Source: Phocaeicola_A sp045545095 (GTDB lineage Bacteria > Bacteroidota > Bacteroidia > Bacteroidales > Bacteroidaceae). From it: a stretch of DNA of 64,000 nucleotides. Each line of letters begins with the position of its first letter. Within the stretch, counting starts at the first letter, position 1. The notes beneath the pieces were generated by a model. The model did not search any database, was not told the origin of the DNA, and saw only the letters and a program-made list of their open reading frames with translations. The stretch is from positions 1 to 64,000 of the forward strand of contig JAZQAG010000028.1 of assembly GCA_045545095.1 (NCBI GenBank), written 5' to 3'. The position numbers and the translations under genes were made by a program. Shown in pieces: positions 34,277 through 43,484 of this stretch.

Positions 34277-37200
34277 ATGAAAAGAAATATTTACAGACTT
34301 TTAGCCCTTTATATTTGCTTGTGTGCACCGGTTCTTAAAGCGATGGCACAGGAGATGGTTTCGGGTCTTGACCAACGGAACTTCAAGAAGTTTTGGATGA
34401 TTGAATCGGAGTCGCCCGACTATCGGGTGGCGCACTTGGGTGACACGCTGGAGATTGTCTCTCCCAAGGGGATCACCCTATGGCGCAAGGAGAAGATGAC
34501 GGGCAACGTAGTGATAGAATACGACGCCTGTGTGATGGACGAAGGGCGACCGGAGGACCGAGTAAGCGACCTAAACTGTTTTTGGATGGCCAGCGACCCG
34601 AAATACCCTGACAACCTGAAGAAACGGATGGCGTGGCGAAACGGCATATTTGCAAACAGCTACTCCCTGCAACTCTACTACGTGGGCTTCGGGGGAAACC
34701 ATAACACAACGACCCGCTTTCGCCGCTACGATGGTGACGAGGTGGCCATATCCGATAAGGAAAAGCGTCCGGCCATCCTGAAGGAATATACCGACGAGAC
34801 GCACCTGCTGAAGCCCAACAAATGGTATCACATCCGCCTGGAGAGCATGAACGGACGGGTGACTTACACTATCAATGGCGAGCGGTTGGTGGACTTCCGT
34901 GATGCACACCCCCTGAACGAAGGATGGTTCGGCTTCCGCACGACCCTATCGCGCACACGCATTGCCAATTTCCACTACTCGTGCACTCCCATAGAGAAGC
35001 AACCCCGCCACATCTCTCTCCGATGGATAGGCGACACCCCTCAGACGGAGACCCCCAACACGTGGGGAGTACCGTTCGAACAGGGATATGTGCAACCTGA
35101 TTCTCGCTTTTCATTAACGGCTAAGGAGAGTACTCTCGCCCATGACTTCTGGCCACTTGCCTATTGGCCGGACGGTTCTGTCAAGTGGGGAGCCTTTGCT
35201 ACCGTAGTGCCTGGTGGCACGGACAGTTTGCGTCTCAGCATTGACTTCAAAAAGAAGAATAGCAGGAAGAAAGGAGACCAATCCCCCTCCTCCCACATAA
35301 TTTATAATTCACAATTCATAATTAATACAGGTCCCTTGACTGCCCATATCAGCCGTGAAGGCGGATGCCTCTTCGACAGCCTCATCTATAAGGGTACGAA
35401 AGTGGCCGGCAAGGCACGTCTTATTTGCCAGACGAGAGAAAAATTTTTCTCCAACGGGGAAGAAGAAACTTTCAGGCAGAGAAATTTTGAGAGCCAGATA
35501 AAGGCATGCGACATCGAACGCTCTGACCGTGTGCGCACCGTAGTGAAAGTGGAGGGCATGCACACCGATGGAAAGCGCGAATGGCTCCCCTTCGTAGTGC
35601 GTCTATATTTTTATCAAGGAAGCGAACAGGTGAAGATGGTACACACCCTGCTCTACGATGGCGATGCCGAGAAGGATTTCATCAGCGGCCTTGGTGTGCA
35701 ATTCGACGTACCCTTGCGCGACGAAGCCTACAATCGCCACGTAGCCTTCACCAATACGGAAGGCGGAGTATGGAGCGAATCGGTGCAACCTTTGGTTGGA
35801 CGCCGCGTCCTCTCGATCGACCGACAGGACATGTTGCCCTTGCAAATGGAGGGACAACGCATCCCTTCGCCCGAAGCCTTTGACCGCCGTGGACAAACGC
35901 TCATCAGCGAATGGGCTGCATGGGATGGATACCGCCTCTCGCAACTGACGGCCGATGCTTTCAGCATACGCAAGCGAGCCACAAATGATTCACCCTGGAT
36001 AGGCACCCTCTCCGACCATCGGGGAAGTGGCCTTGCCTTCATCGGCGACACACAAGGTGGACTGGCCGCCTGCCTACAAGAGTTCTGGCAATCCTATCCC
36101 TCGACATTGGAAATCAACGGGGCCCGTTCGTCCATGGCACAGATGACCCTGTGGCTCTGGAGCCCCGAAGCTGACGCGATGGACCTCCGCCACTACGATA
36201 AGGTGGCGCATGGCCTCAACTCCAGCTACGAGGATGTGCAAGAGGGACTCAGCACTCCCTATGGCATTGGACGTACCACCACCCTCTCCCTTATACCTTA
36301 TATATATAAAGGGAAAGAGGAGATGAGCCGCTTGTCTGAAACCATAACCACCGAGCATCAGCTGGCCTGTATACCCCAATACCTGCACGACCGCCGTGCA
36401 TTCGGTGTATGGAGCCTGCCCAAATACGACACACCATTGGCCCAACAAATAGAAAAGCGGCTCAACGACTACATCCACTATTACCAACAGGCTATCGAAG
36501 GCCACAAGTGGTACGGCTTCTGGGATTATGGCGATGTGATGCATGCCTACGACCCCGCCCGCCACTCATGGCGCTACGATGTGGGCGGCTTCGCGTGGGA
36601 CAACACCGAACTGGCCAGCAACATGTGGCTATGGTATATGTATCTGCGCACCGGACGTGCCGACATCTGGCAGATGGCCAAAGCCATGAGCCGCCATACC
36701 GGCGAAGTGGATGTCTATCACTTCGGCCCCCATGCCGGATTGGGAAGTCGCCACAACGTGAGCCACTGGGGATGCGGAGCCAAAGAGGCCCGCATCAGTC
36801 AGGCGGCATGGAATCGCTTCTACTATTACCTGACGGGCGATGAGCGTACGGGTGACCTGATGACTGAAGTGAAGGATGCCGAACAGAAACTGTACACCCT
36901 CGACCCCATGCGCCTGGCCCAACCGCGCGAGAAATATCCCTGCACCGCCCCTGCCCGTTTGCGCATAGGCCCCGACTGGCTTGCCTATGCAGGCAACTGG
37001 ATGACCCAATGGGAGCGCACGGGTGACACCAAATACCGCGACATGATAGTGGCTGGCATGAAGAGTATCGCCGCTTTACCTCATGGCATATTTACAGGCC
37101 CCAAGGCATTAGGCTTCGACCCGGCTACGGGTATAATTACCCACGAAGGAGACACGACCCTACAAAACACCAATCACCTGCTTTCATTAATGGGAGGATT

Positions 37201-37555
37201 CGAAATAGTCAACGAAATGAATGAAATGATTCCTCTTCCTGAGTGGAAAAAGGTTTGGCTACACCATACACGTCTCTATCACCAAAAGTCGGAAGAACTG
37301 AACGGAAGCGCCTTCCGCATCCCCCGCCTGCCCGCCTATGCCGCATACCATGGCTACAATCCCCAAGCCGCTGAGGAGGCTTGGAAACTCCTGCTCCGTC
37401 GCGACTATCCCGACACGGTTCCAGCATTGGAAATGAACACTGTGCCACGCCCACAAGCCCTCAGCCCTCTGTTGGAAAATCCGGGAATCAGCACCAATGG
37501 AGTAGCCACCTGGAGCCTCGATGCCATCTACCTGCAGGAAGTTTGGCCAAAGTAA
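34277..37555 (+). CDS. DUF6250-PL26 exo-rhamnogalacturonan lyase-type protein
   Basis: A 1092-residue secreted enzyme. Signal peptide about 1-25 (KAMAQ). Residues about 28-205 match DUF6250, a laminin-G/jelly-roll-like domain (FKKFWMIESESPDYRV, NKWYHIRLESMNGRVTYTI). Residues about 210-1090 match the PcRGLX/YetA-like family (PL26): ISLRWIGDTPQTE, WGVPFEQGYV, PLAYWPDGSVKWGAF, HWGCGAKEARISQAAWNRFYYYL and the C-terminal helical part. PL26 enzymes split unsaturated or saturated RG-I from the chain end. ATG 34277 is chosen for the signal peptide; the open frame upstream looks non-coding. An AT-rich in-frame stretch (35295-35328) interrupts a loop. Base composition is clearly GC-richer than the flanks. 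Confidence 0.85.
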   Translation: MKRNIYRLLALYICLCAPVLKAMAQEMVSGLDQRNFKKFWMIESESPDYRVAHLGDTLEIVSPKGITLWRKEKMTGNVVIEYDACVMDEGRPEDRVSDLNCFWMASDPKYPDNLKKRMAWRNGIFANSYSLQLYYVGFGGNHNTTTRFRRYDGDEVAISDKEKRPAILKEYTDETHLLKPNKWYHIRLESMNGRVTYTINGERLVDFRDAHPLNEGWFGFRTTLSRTRIANFHYSCTPIEKQPRHISLRWIGDTPQTETPNTWGVPFEQGYVQPDSRFSLTAKESTLAHDFWPLAYWPDGSVKWGAFATVVPGGTDSLRLSIDFKKKNSRKKGDQSPSSHIIYNSQFIINTGPLTAHISREGGCLFDSLIYKGTKVAGKARLICQTREKFFSNGEEETFRQRNFESQIKACDIERSDRVRTVVKVEGMHTDGKREWLPFVVRLYFYQGSEQVKMVHTLLYDGDAEKDFISGLGVQFDVPLRDEAYNRHVAFTNTEGGVWSESVQPLVGRRVLSIDRQDMLPLQMEGQRIPSPEAFDRRGQTLISEWAAWDGYRLSQLTADAFSIRKRATNDSPWIGTLSDHRGSGLAFIGDTQGGLAACLQEFWQSYPSTLEINGARSSMAQMTLWLWSPEADAMDLRHYDKVAHGLNSSYEDVQEGLSTPYGIGRTTTLSLIPYIYKGKEEMSRLSETITTEHQLACIPQYLHDRRAFGVWSLPKYDTPLAQQIEKRLNDYIHYYQQAIEGHKWYGFWDYGDVMHAYDPARHSWRYDVGGFAWDNTELASNMWLWYMYLRTGRADIWQMAKAMSRHTGEVDVYHFGPHAGLGSRHNVSHWGCGAKEARISQAAWNRFYYYLTGDERTGDLMTEVKDAEQKLYTLDPMRLAQPREKYPCTAPARLRIGPDWLAYAGNWMTQWERTGDTKYRDMIVAGMKSIAALPHGIFTGPKALGFDPATGIITHEGDTTLQNTNHLLSLMGGFEIVNEMNEMIPLPEWKKVWLHHTRLYHQKSEELNGSAFRIPRLPAYAAYHGYNPQAAEEAWKLLLRRDYPDTVPALEMNTVPRPQALSPLLENPGISTNGVATWSLDAIYLQEVWPK

Positions 37556-37567
37556 AGGGCTTTTTTC

Positions 37568-37599
37568 TTTGTCTAATCAACAAATTATCCCTATCTTTG
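37568..37599 (+). promoter_or_regulatory. Promoter of the second GH105 gene
   Basis: TTTG (37568-37571) and TATCTTTG (37592-37599), 20 bp apart; the leader is about 60 nt. The gene is thus separately expressed from PL26. Confidence 0.8.
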
Positions 37600-37666
37600 C
37601 GCCTACCAAAGAAAAAGTATATACGATAAAACTAATTAACCATAAACCTATTTTAGAAAAGAACTA

Positions 37667-38800
37667 ATGAAGAAGATGTTTTTTGCCGCCCTGCTTTTTG
37701 TATTTGCAGGCATCTGTGCCGTACAAGCACAAGAACTCCCCGACAAGAAAGCTACGTTGCAGACATTGCTCAATGTCAACAAGTACTTCATGCGCAAGAA
37801 TCCTGACCCAGGATGCCCAACCTTCGTACGTAACAAAATGCGTCCCAGCCACTTGTGGACACGCGGTGTTTATTACGAAGGAGTGATGGCACTCTACAGC
37901 ATTTATCCTCAAGAGGAACTTTTTGACTACACCTACCAATGGGGTGAAGCCCACAAGTGGATTATCCGCAACGGCAGCCAAAGCCGCGATGCCGACGACC
38001 AGTGCTGCGGACAGACCTTCATCGACATGTACCGCCTCACCGGCGACCGCCGCATGATACGTAGCATCGATGCCTGTCTGAATATGCTCATCAACACTCC
38101 GCAAGTGAACGACTGGTGGTGGATTGATGCCGTACAGATGGCTATGCCTATCTTCGCCAAGATGGGTGTGGAGAAAGGCAACGACCAACGCTATTTCGAC
38201 AAGATGTGGGACATGTATGAATATACCCGCAACCAGCATGGCGAGAATGGCATGTACAACCCTAAAGACGGACTCTGGTGGCGTGACCACGACTTCGATC
38301 CTCCCTACAAGGAGCCTAACGGAGAAGATTGCTACTGGTCACGCGGAAATGGTTGGGTATATGCCGCTCTTGTACGCGTACTCGATGAAATCCCTGCTGA
38401 TGAAAAGCACCGTGCAGACTATATTGCCGATTTCAAAGCTATGAGCAAGGCTCTGAAAGCTTGCCAACGTCCCGACGGATATTGGAATGTAAGCCTCCAC
38501 GACGAAAGCAACTTCGGTGGTAAAGAAGCCACAGGAACTTCACTCTTCGTTTACGGTATGGCATGGGGTGTACGCAACGGTATTCTTGACCGCGACGAAT
38601 ACCTCCCCATTCTCCTCAAGGCATGGAACACCATGGTGAAGGAGTGTGTACACAAGAACGGTTTCCTCGGCTATGTACAAGGTACAGGTAAAGAGCCTAA
38701 GGACAGCCAGCCCGTGACACACACCAGCGTACCCGACTTCGAGGACTACGGCATCGGTTGCTTCCTCCTCGCCGGTACTGAGGTATATAAATTGAAGTAA
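37667..38800 (+). CDS. Secreted GH105/GH88-type unsaturated glycuronyl hydrolase
   Basis: A 377-residue enzyme with a cleavable signal (about 1-21, AVQA before QELPDKK). It belongs to the (alpha/alpha)6 family of YesR/YteR that hydrolyses unsaturated galacturonyl-rhamnose products. Markers: HLWTRGVYYEGVMALYSI (about 63-80), DDQCCGQTFIDMYRLTGD, DWWWIDAVQMAMPIFA (about 146-161; candidate catalytic Asp in WID), YWSRGNGWVYAALVRVLDEIP, and GTSLFVYGMAWGVRNG. It differs from the lipoprotein GH105 at 28.8 kb in length and anchoring, so the two probably act on different product sizes or in different places. Codon use is biased. A long hairpin terminates it. Confidence 0.9.
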   Translation: MKKMFFAALLFVFAGICAVQAQELPDKKATLQTLLNVNKYFMRKNPDPGCPTFVRNKMRPSHLWTRGVYYEGVMALYSIYPQEELFDYTYQWGEAHKWIIRNGSQSRDADDQCCGQTFIDMYRLTGDRRMIRSIDACLNMLINTPQVNDWWWIDAVQMAMPIFAKMGVEKGNDQRYFDKMWDMYEYTRNQHGENGMYNPKDGLWWRDHDFDPPYKEPNGEDCYWSRGNGWVYAALVRVLDEIPADEKHRADYIADFKAMSKALKACQRPDGYWNVSLHDESNFGGKEATGTSLFVYGMAWGVRNGILDRDEYLPILLKAWNTMVKECVHKNGFLGYVQGTGKEPKDSQPVTHTSVPDFEDYGIGCFLLAGTEVYKLK

Positions 38801-38817
38801 GAACTTCGGATATAATA

Positions 38818-38884
38818 GGAAAAAGTATAGCTCATGCTAATAGTACGGAATTTTTCCGTTTTAGTATGAGCTATACTTTTTTCC
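38818..38884 (+). terminator. Long hairpin terminator after the second GH105 gene
   Basis: GGAAAAAGTATAGCTCAT pairs with ATGAGCTATACTTTTTTCC, with CTAA/TTAG and ACGGAA/TTCCGT pairing further in. The descending arm is T-rich. Confidence 0.85.
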
Positions 38885-38967
38885 TAATTTACTGCTCATA
38901 AAAGAACTTTTACGCGACTTCTCGTATAACATTCTTTTGTATTTTATCGCAAATAATTAATATTTAT

Positions 38968-38998
38968 TTTGTTTTTAAGAGATTCTTTTATATCTTTG
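38968..38998 (+). promoter_or_regulatory. Promoter of the 39.0-kb membrane protein gene
   Basis: TTTG (38968-38971) and TATCTTTG (38991-38998), 19 bp apart; start codon 48 bp downstream. Confidence 0.75.
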
Positions 38999-39046
38999 CA
39001 ACAATTTACGAAGTTTGATTGTTATCCGATAAAAAGGACTCTGTAT

Positions 39047-40585
39047 ATGTATAAAAAGAAGCTGCAAACCATCATATTTTCGACCTGCGCATTAGGTTTG
39101 TTGGGATTCATCATTTGGTGGAGTTTCAGCCAACTTCGCGACCAAGAAAAACGAGCAGCTGTAGATATTTATACCATTATCCCTAAAGATTGCAAAGCAA
39201 TACTTGAAATACAAGACATCAACGCCCTTGAGCAAGAACTCAGCAATAGCTATTTCAATCAAGAATATAGCGCTCTGCACATTTCCGATTTATTAAAATT
39301 CCTAACAAAAAAATTTACCATTCTAATTCATCAGGAGGCCCACGGACTAAGTCGCGAAATGAGCCAACTACTCATAAGTTTCCATGAACCAAATACCCCA
39401 GATTCGCAAATCATTTACGGAAAATTGGGAGAAAAAGATCAAACCATCATAGAAGAACTTATCCATCAAAACGCAAAAACAATATTTGCCCCTAAGCATC
39501 TGACCTATAAAGGAGAGAAAATTACAATCTATCCCATAGGCAAAGAATTCATGGCTTGCTATATCAACAAAGGATTTTTTGCCATCAGTTATCAAAAAAG
39601 ACTTATAGAAAATGTTATTGACACCTATTTGGCTCAAAATGGCATTAACAAAAATCATACGTTTGAACAATTAAGACTGGGGCATAAAAATGCAACCCCA
39701 TTATTACTTTACGTTCAAACAACAAACGATTCTACAGAAAAATGGGACAGATTTGATATCCGTATGAATACAGAAGCCATTTATGTGACAGGTACCCACA
39801 TGGCCAGCAATGATGACTCGTGCAGGTTCACGTTCCAACACTTCAATCGCATTGAAGACAATCTACTCCCACAATATGTTCAATTGATATACCAACATCC
39901 TTTTGAAAAATGCGATTCCACGTCAGAAGAAACAGAATCCCCTTCTAATATATCCCAGCAATTATCTTCTTTAGACTTAAGCGAAGTAAGTCTTCTCATA
40001 TACTCGCCATTACAAGACAGTGAAAAGAGACATCAATTATTGATACTTCCTATACCCTACAACAACGAGACAAAGTTTAAACAAGCACTTCGGGCTTCTG
40101 CAATCAGATGCCCCAATCATTGGACATCCCAAGCAAGTTATCCTATATGGCACTACACCAATGACAGATCGCTTCACCAATATTTCATCAACAAACACGA
40201 AGCCAACAGCTATTATGTAAGCTTGTTCAAGAATTGCGTATTGGTATCCCCTGAAAGAGAAGGTATCTGTGAATACATCAATGACATGACCTCTCAAATA
40301 GAATCAAACATTCATGCAAACAAAGCCATGTATTTATCTTGTCTCAATGATTTAGCAGAAGAAGCCAATCATACTATGGTTGCTAATCTGAACGACATAA
40401 TGGAGGTCGATTCACTAACTATTCAGGGAGAAAATATCCTTTTACCATTCTTTTTCAAGCATAAAGATTTCTTTAAAAATTTTATGTTGTCCACCCAATT
40501 CATTTATACGAATGGCCAACAAAGCACCAATTTAATCCTAACCTACCAAAGCGATTCCATTTTGAAAGACAAAAGATTAGAATAA
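39047..40585 (+). CDS. Single-pass membrane protein of unknown function
   Basis: A 512-residue protein not recognised with confidence; it distantly recalls DUF3352-type Bacteroidetes proteins. A basic N-terminus (MYKKKLQ) leads to one transmembrane helix (about 8-26), and the rest would lie in the periplasm. The ectodomain starts AAVDIYTIIPKDCKAILEIQD and alternates beta strands and helices in what look like two similar halves (residues about 40-240 and 290-480), each with an ILEIQD/VSLLIYSP-like strand. No enzymatic motif. ATG 39047 is preferred because it fits the promoter; an in-frame start 26 codons earlier would overlap the promoter. Monocistronic by position. Confidence 0.78.
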   Translation: MYKKKLQTIIFSTCALGLLGFIIWWSFSQLRDQEKRAAVDIYTIIPKDCKAILEIQDINALEQELSNSYFNQEYSALHISDLLKFLTKKFTILIHQEAHGLSREMSQLLISFHEPNTPDSQIIYGKLGEKDQTIIEELIHQNAKTIFAPKHLTYKGEKITIYPIGKEFMACYINKGFFAISYQKRLIENVIDTYLAQNGINKNHTFEQLRLGHKNATPLLLYVQTTNDSTEKWDRFDIRMNTEAIYVTGTHMASNDDSCRFTFQHFNRIEDNLLPQYVQLIYQHPFEKCDSTSEETESPSNISQQLSSLDLSEVSLLIYSPLQDSEKRHQLLILPIPYNNETKFKQALRASAIRCPNHWTSQASYPIWHYTNDRSLHQYFINKHEANSYYVSLFKNCVLVSPEREGICEYINDMTSQIESNIHANKAMYLSCLNDLAEEANHTMVANLNDIMEVDSLTIQGENILLPFFFKHKDFFKNFMLSTQFIYTNGQQSTNLILTYQSDSILKDKRLE

Positions 40586-40643
40586 TAATCTTTTTACATT
40601 CCGCCTCCGCACTCGTCCAACCAATGAGCAATTTACAAATGTT

Positions 40644-41411
40644 TCATTCATCTACGAATATATTCATACCGTCATAAGTCAAATGGACATGAGAAGGCAA
40701 GACTCTTTCTACTTCTGCATGAAGCCCTATTTGATGACTCATATGAATGAAATAGGTCTCTTTCGCCCCTACCCGTTCGGCCATATCCAATGCTTTTGCC
40801 AAATGTTGATGAGTATCATGCGGTTCATTACGTAGAGCATTAACAATCAAACAATCTACATTTTTCAAATACCCCCATTCTTCGTCAGGCAACGTTTTAA
40901 GGTCCGTTAGATATACCAAGTTCCCAATCCGATATCCCAAGATTGGAAGCCGACCATGCATAACCTGCAAGGGAATGATTTTTATACCTTTTATATATAT
41001 AGGCTTGTGCGGAAAAATCTCCTCTAACGAGATACGAGGTACTCCAGGATAAGGATTTTCACGGAAACAATAAGGGATACGGGTACGGATATCACGAACA
41101 GTCATATAATCACCATAAAGCATAATATCACCAAAGGCACAATAAGGACGCAAATCATCCACCCCACCGACATGATCATAATGTTCGTGAGTAAGTAACA
41201 CACCATCTATTGGAGCAAACTCATCAAAACGTATCATCTGCTCCCGAAAATCAGGACCACAATCTATCAAAATACGTACTCCACCCGTTTCCACCATTGC
41301 AGAAGTGCGAAGACGATGATCACGAAAATCATTTGAAGTACAGACTTTACATTGACATCCTATCTGGGGAACTCCTGTAGATGTACCACTACCCAATATT
41401 GTTATTTTCAT
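40644..41411 (-). CDS. MBL-fold metallo-hydrolase, PhnP-like
   Basis: A 255-residue cytosolic metallo-beta-lactamase-fold phosphodiesterase-type enzyme. The metal site is T-H75-E-H77-Y-D79-H80, with further ligands expected from MHGRLP (His) and FIHMSH near the C-terminus. A CxCxxC cluster (C19, C21, C24) near the N-terminus is typical of PhnP relatives, where it binds an extra structural zinc. GSGTSTGVPQIGCQ is the signature N-terminal strand-loop. Substrate unknown; PhnP itself acts on cyclic ribose phosphates in phosphonate use, but no phn genes are nearby. It lies 43 nt downstream of murB on the same strand. Confidence 0.9.
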   Translation of the reverse strand: MKITILGSGTSTGVPQIGCQCKVCTSNDFRDHRLRTSAMVETGGVRILIDCGPDFREQMIRFDEFAPIDGVLLTHEHYDHVGGVDDLRPYCAFGDIMLYGDYMTVRDIRTRIPYCFRENPYPGVPRISLEEIFPHKPIYIKGIKIIPLQVMHGRLPILGYRIGNLVYLTDLKTLPDEEWGYLKNVDCLIVNALRNEPHDTHQHLAKALDMAERVGAKETYFIHMSHQIGLHAEVERVLPSHVHLTYDGMNIFVDE

Positions 41412-41454
41412 ACATTTTCCAGACTATACGCCTCCAAGACGTTAAATATTACAA

Positions 41455-42480
41455 TTAAATAAAATTGACTTCCGGATAAATTTCCACGCCGAATGTTTCT
41501 TTTACAGAACGGCGAACGGCATTACTGAGAGCGATTATATCCTCCCCTGACGCCTCGCCTAAATTGACAAGAACCAATGCCTGTCGTTCATGTACGGCTG
41601 CTTGCCCCATAGAGCGTCCTTTCCAACCACATTGCTCAATCATCCAACCTGCAGGAATCTTTACTCTATCTGCATCTATTTCATAAAATGGAACAGTAGG
41701 ATATGATGAACAAATATTTTCAAACACCGCGCGAGGCACAATAGGATTCATAAAAAAACTGCCAGCATTACCCATCACGGAAGGATCAGGAAGTTTGCTC
41801 TCCCTGATTTTGATGACTGCCCTACGAACACTTTCTAATGTGATTGTTTCATTCAGGCTTTCCAGTTCTGAACGAATATTGCCATAATCCAAATGGTATT
41901 TAGGTTCCTTTTGCAATCGAAAAGTCACATGAGTCACTATATAACGTCCTCTAAGTTTATCCTTAAATATACTATGACGATAAGCATACTCACACTCTCC
42001 ATTGGTGAAAATACGAGGCTCTCCAGTTTTCACATCCAAAGCATGTACTGCCACGATCAAATCTTTAACCTCGACACCATATGCCCCTATATTTTGAACA
42101 GCACTCGCACCAACCTCACCTGGTATCAAAGAAAGATTTTCCATACCACCCCAACCTTTGGATACAGCATATTCTACAAGTTCGTCCCAGATGACACCAG
42201 CCCCAACTTTCAACAGGACTGTGTTTGCCCCTTCATCAACCACACTCCATCCTTTGATAGCCGAATGAAGAATCACCCCCTTGTAATACGAAGAGGTAAA
42301 TAGCAAATTACTTCCTCCTCCCATTTGAAGCCAAGGCAAGTCTGCCCATTCTGTTTTCAAAAGTTCCAATACCTCCTTTAATTCCTCAACTGTTTCGTAC
42401 TCCACATAGTGATTGGTTATAACATCCATATGGAAAGTATGAAGAGATTTTAATGAATAATTTATATAAGTATGCATCAT
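41455..42480 (-). CDS. murB: UDP-N-acetylenolpyruvoylglucosamine reductase MurB
   Basis: FAD- and NADPH-dependent reduction of UDP-GlcNAc-enolpyruvate to UDP-MurNAc in peptidoglycan synthesis. At 341 aa it is the long (type I) form. FAD-binding stretches are LQMGGGSNLLFT and GVIWDELVEYAVSKGWGGMENLSLIPGEVGASAVQNIGAYG (named here by its ends; about 95-135). The catalytic Ser is expected in GNAGSFFMNP, and the C-terminal Glu in IYPEVNFI. Two adjacent ATGs (42480, 42477) are possible starts. It is followed by the MBL gene and preceded, same strand, by the DUF4348 gene (28 nt), suggesting one transcript. Confidence 0.95.
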   Translation of the reverse strand: MMHTYINYSLKSLHTFHMDVITNHYVEYETVEELKEVLELLKTEWADLPWLQMGGGSNLLFTSSYYKGVILHSAIKGWSVVDEGANTVLLKVGAGVIWDELVEYAVSKGWGGMENLSLIPGEVGASAVQNIGAYGVEVKDLIVAVHALDVKTGEPRIFTNGECEYAYRHSIFKDKLRGRYIVTHVTFRLQKEPKYHLDYGNIRSELESLNETITLESVRRAVIKIRESKLPDPSVMGNAGSFFMNPIVPRAVFENICSSYPTVPFYEIDADRVKIPAGWMIEQCGWKGRSMGQAAVHERQALVLVNLGEASGEDIIALSNAVRRSVKETFGVEIYPEVNFI

Positions 42481-42508
42481 CCTTTTTATTTAATCATTTT
42501 AGACCCAA

Positions 42509-43372
42509 TCAATTACTTGTATCTTCAAGACGTACAAGTTTCCATTCTCCTGAACGCAAACGGAAATATAGATTCGTAATAGAACCAGTACTGATATTCT
42601 TCAATTGAAGGATTCTACTCCGAGAAACGACCGATGAAGCTCTTGCAGTATAATTAATATTCACCAATTTACCTATAGGCAAGGCTGGACGAAAAGCGAA
42701 CCACTGCTCGCGTCCGATAGTTGCTTCAAGTACATTGAAATCATCCTCCGGGTCACTCGTTATAAAGACTAATGGATCCTGTACATGAAGACTCTGATAG
42801 ATACTATCTGTCACAAACTGGTGATAGAAACTTATAAAATCACCATGAACATATTTGCCTAATTCATTTTCTACAACTCTAACAAGCCGCCATTCATCAG
42901 TATTCTTGGAAAAATGAAGAGTAAATACTTTATTTCGTTCCATAAGAATATATTCCACGAACACCGAACGTAATGTTGTATCACCTTCCAACATCATATC
43001 AGTTTCTTTTTCATATATGGATGTATAAATTTCTACCTCCATGGGCAACAAGGCATGATTCTTCCACTCTTCACTCATGAAAACCGTATCATGCCCGCTA
43101 ATACGATTCTGATACTGAAGAGGAAAATCTATACGCTCATCCCGCAATGATTCGTCAACAAGAAACAAAGAAAAGAAGTCATCAAAAATTCCATCCACGT
43201 TTGGGAAAAGTTTTTTCTCAGTAGGGGAGGAAAAAAGTGTATCCGAATCACACATTGACATAGAATCAATTTTCAGTAGTTGTTGGTTTGTTCCCCCTCC
43301 CCTATGCCTTACACAAGATGACAAAAGGCATAACAGAGTCACAATGACACATACTCTATACATACTTCTCAT
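42509..43372 (-). CDS. DUF4348 lipoprotein
   Basis: A 287-residue exported lipoprotein (lipobox LSSC, Cys20) of the Bacteroidales DUF4348 family; function unknown. The mature part starts with a disordered Gly/Ser-rich stretch (about 21-55), then a folded alpha+beta domain: VDGIFDDFFSLFLVDESLRDERI (about 59-81), VFVEYILMERNKVFTLHF (about 135-152), and FYHQFVTDSIYQSLHVQDPLVFITSDPEDDF (about 180-210, described by ends). A -7 box TACTTTTG (minus, 43408-43415) is divergent from the pheS promoter, only about 24 bp away. It probably heads the DUF4348-murB-MBL transcript. Confidence 0.85.
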   Translation of the reverse strand: MRSMYRVCVIVTLLCLLSSCVRHRGGGTNQQLLKIDSMSMCDSDTLFSSPTEKKLFPNVDGIFDDFFSLFLVDESLRDERIDFPLQYQNRISGHDTVFMSEEWKNHALLPMEVEIYTSIYEKETDMMLEGDTTLRSVFVEYILMERNKVFTLHFSKNTDEWRLVRVVENELGKYVHGDFISFYHQFVTDSIYQSLHVQDPLVFITSDPEDDFNVLEATIGREQWFAFRPALPIGKLVNINYTARASSVVSRSRILQLKNISTGSITNLYFRLRSGEWKLVRLEDTSN

Positions 43373-43438
43373 ATATCCGATACGATTGTTTCATTGAAAT
43401 TTATCGGCAAAAGTAACTCTTTTTTCGGTTTTAATGGT

Positions 43439-43446
43439 TAACTTTG
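43439..43446 (+). promoter_or_regulatory. Candidate promoter of pheS
   Basis: TAACTTTG, a -7 box 39 bp before ATG 43485, with a T-rich TTTTTTC stretch near the -33 position. It faces the minus-strand -7 box CAAAAGTA (43408-43415). Confidence 0.55.
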
Positions 43447-43484
43447 CGGCGTTTTTGCAATTTAGAACAAACAACTTCCGATAT

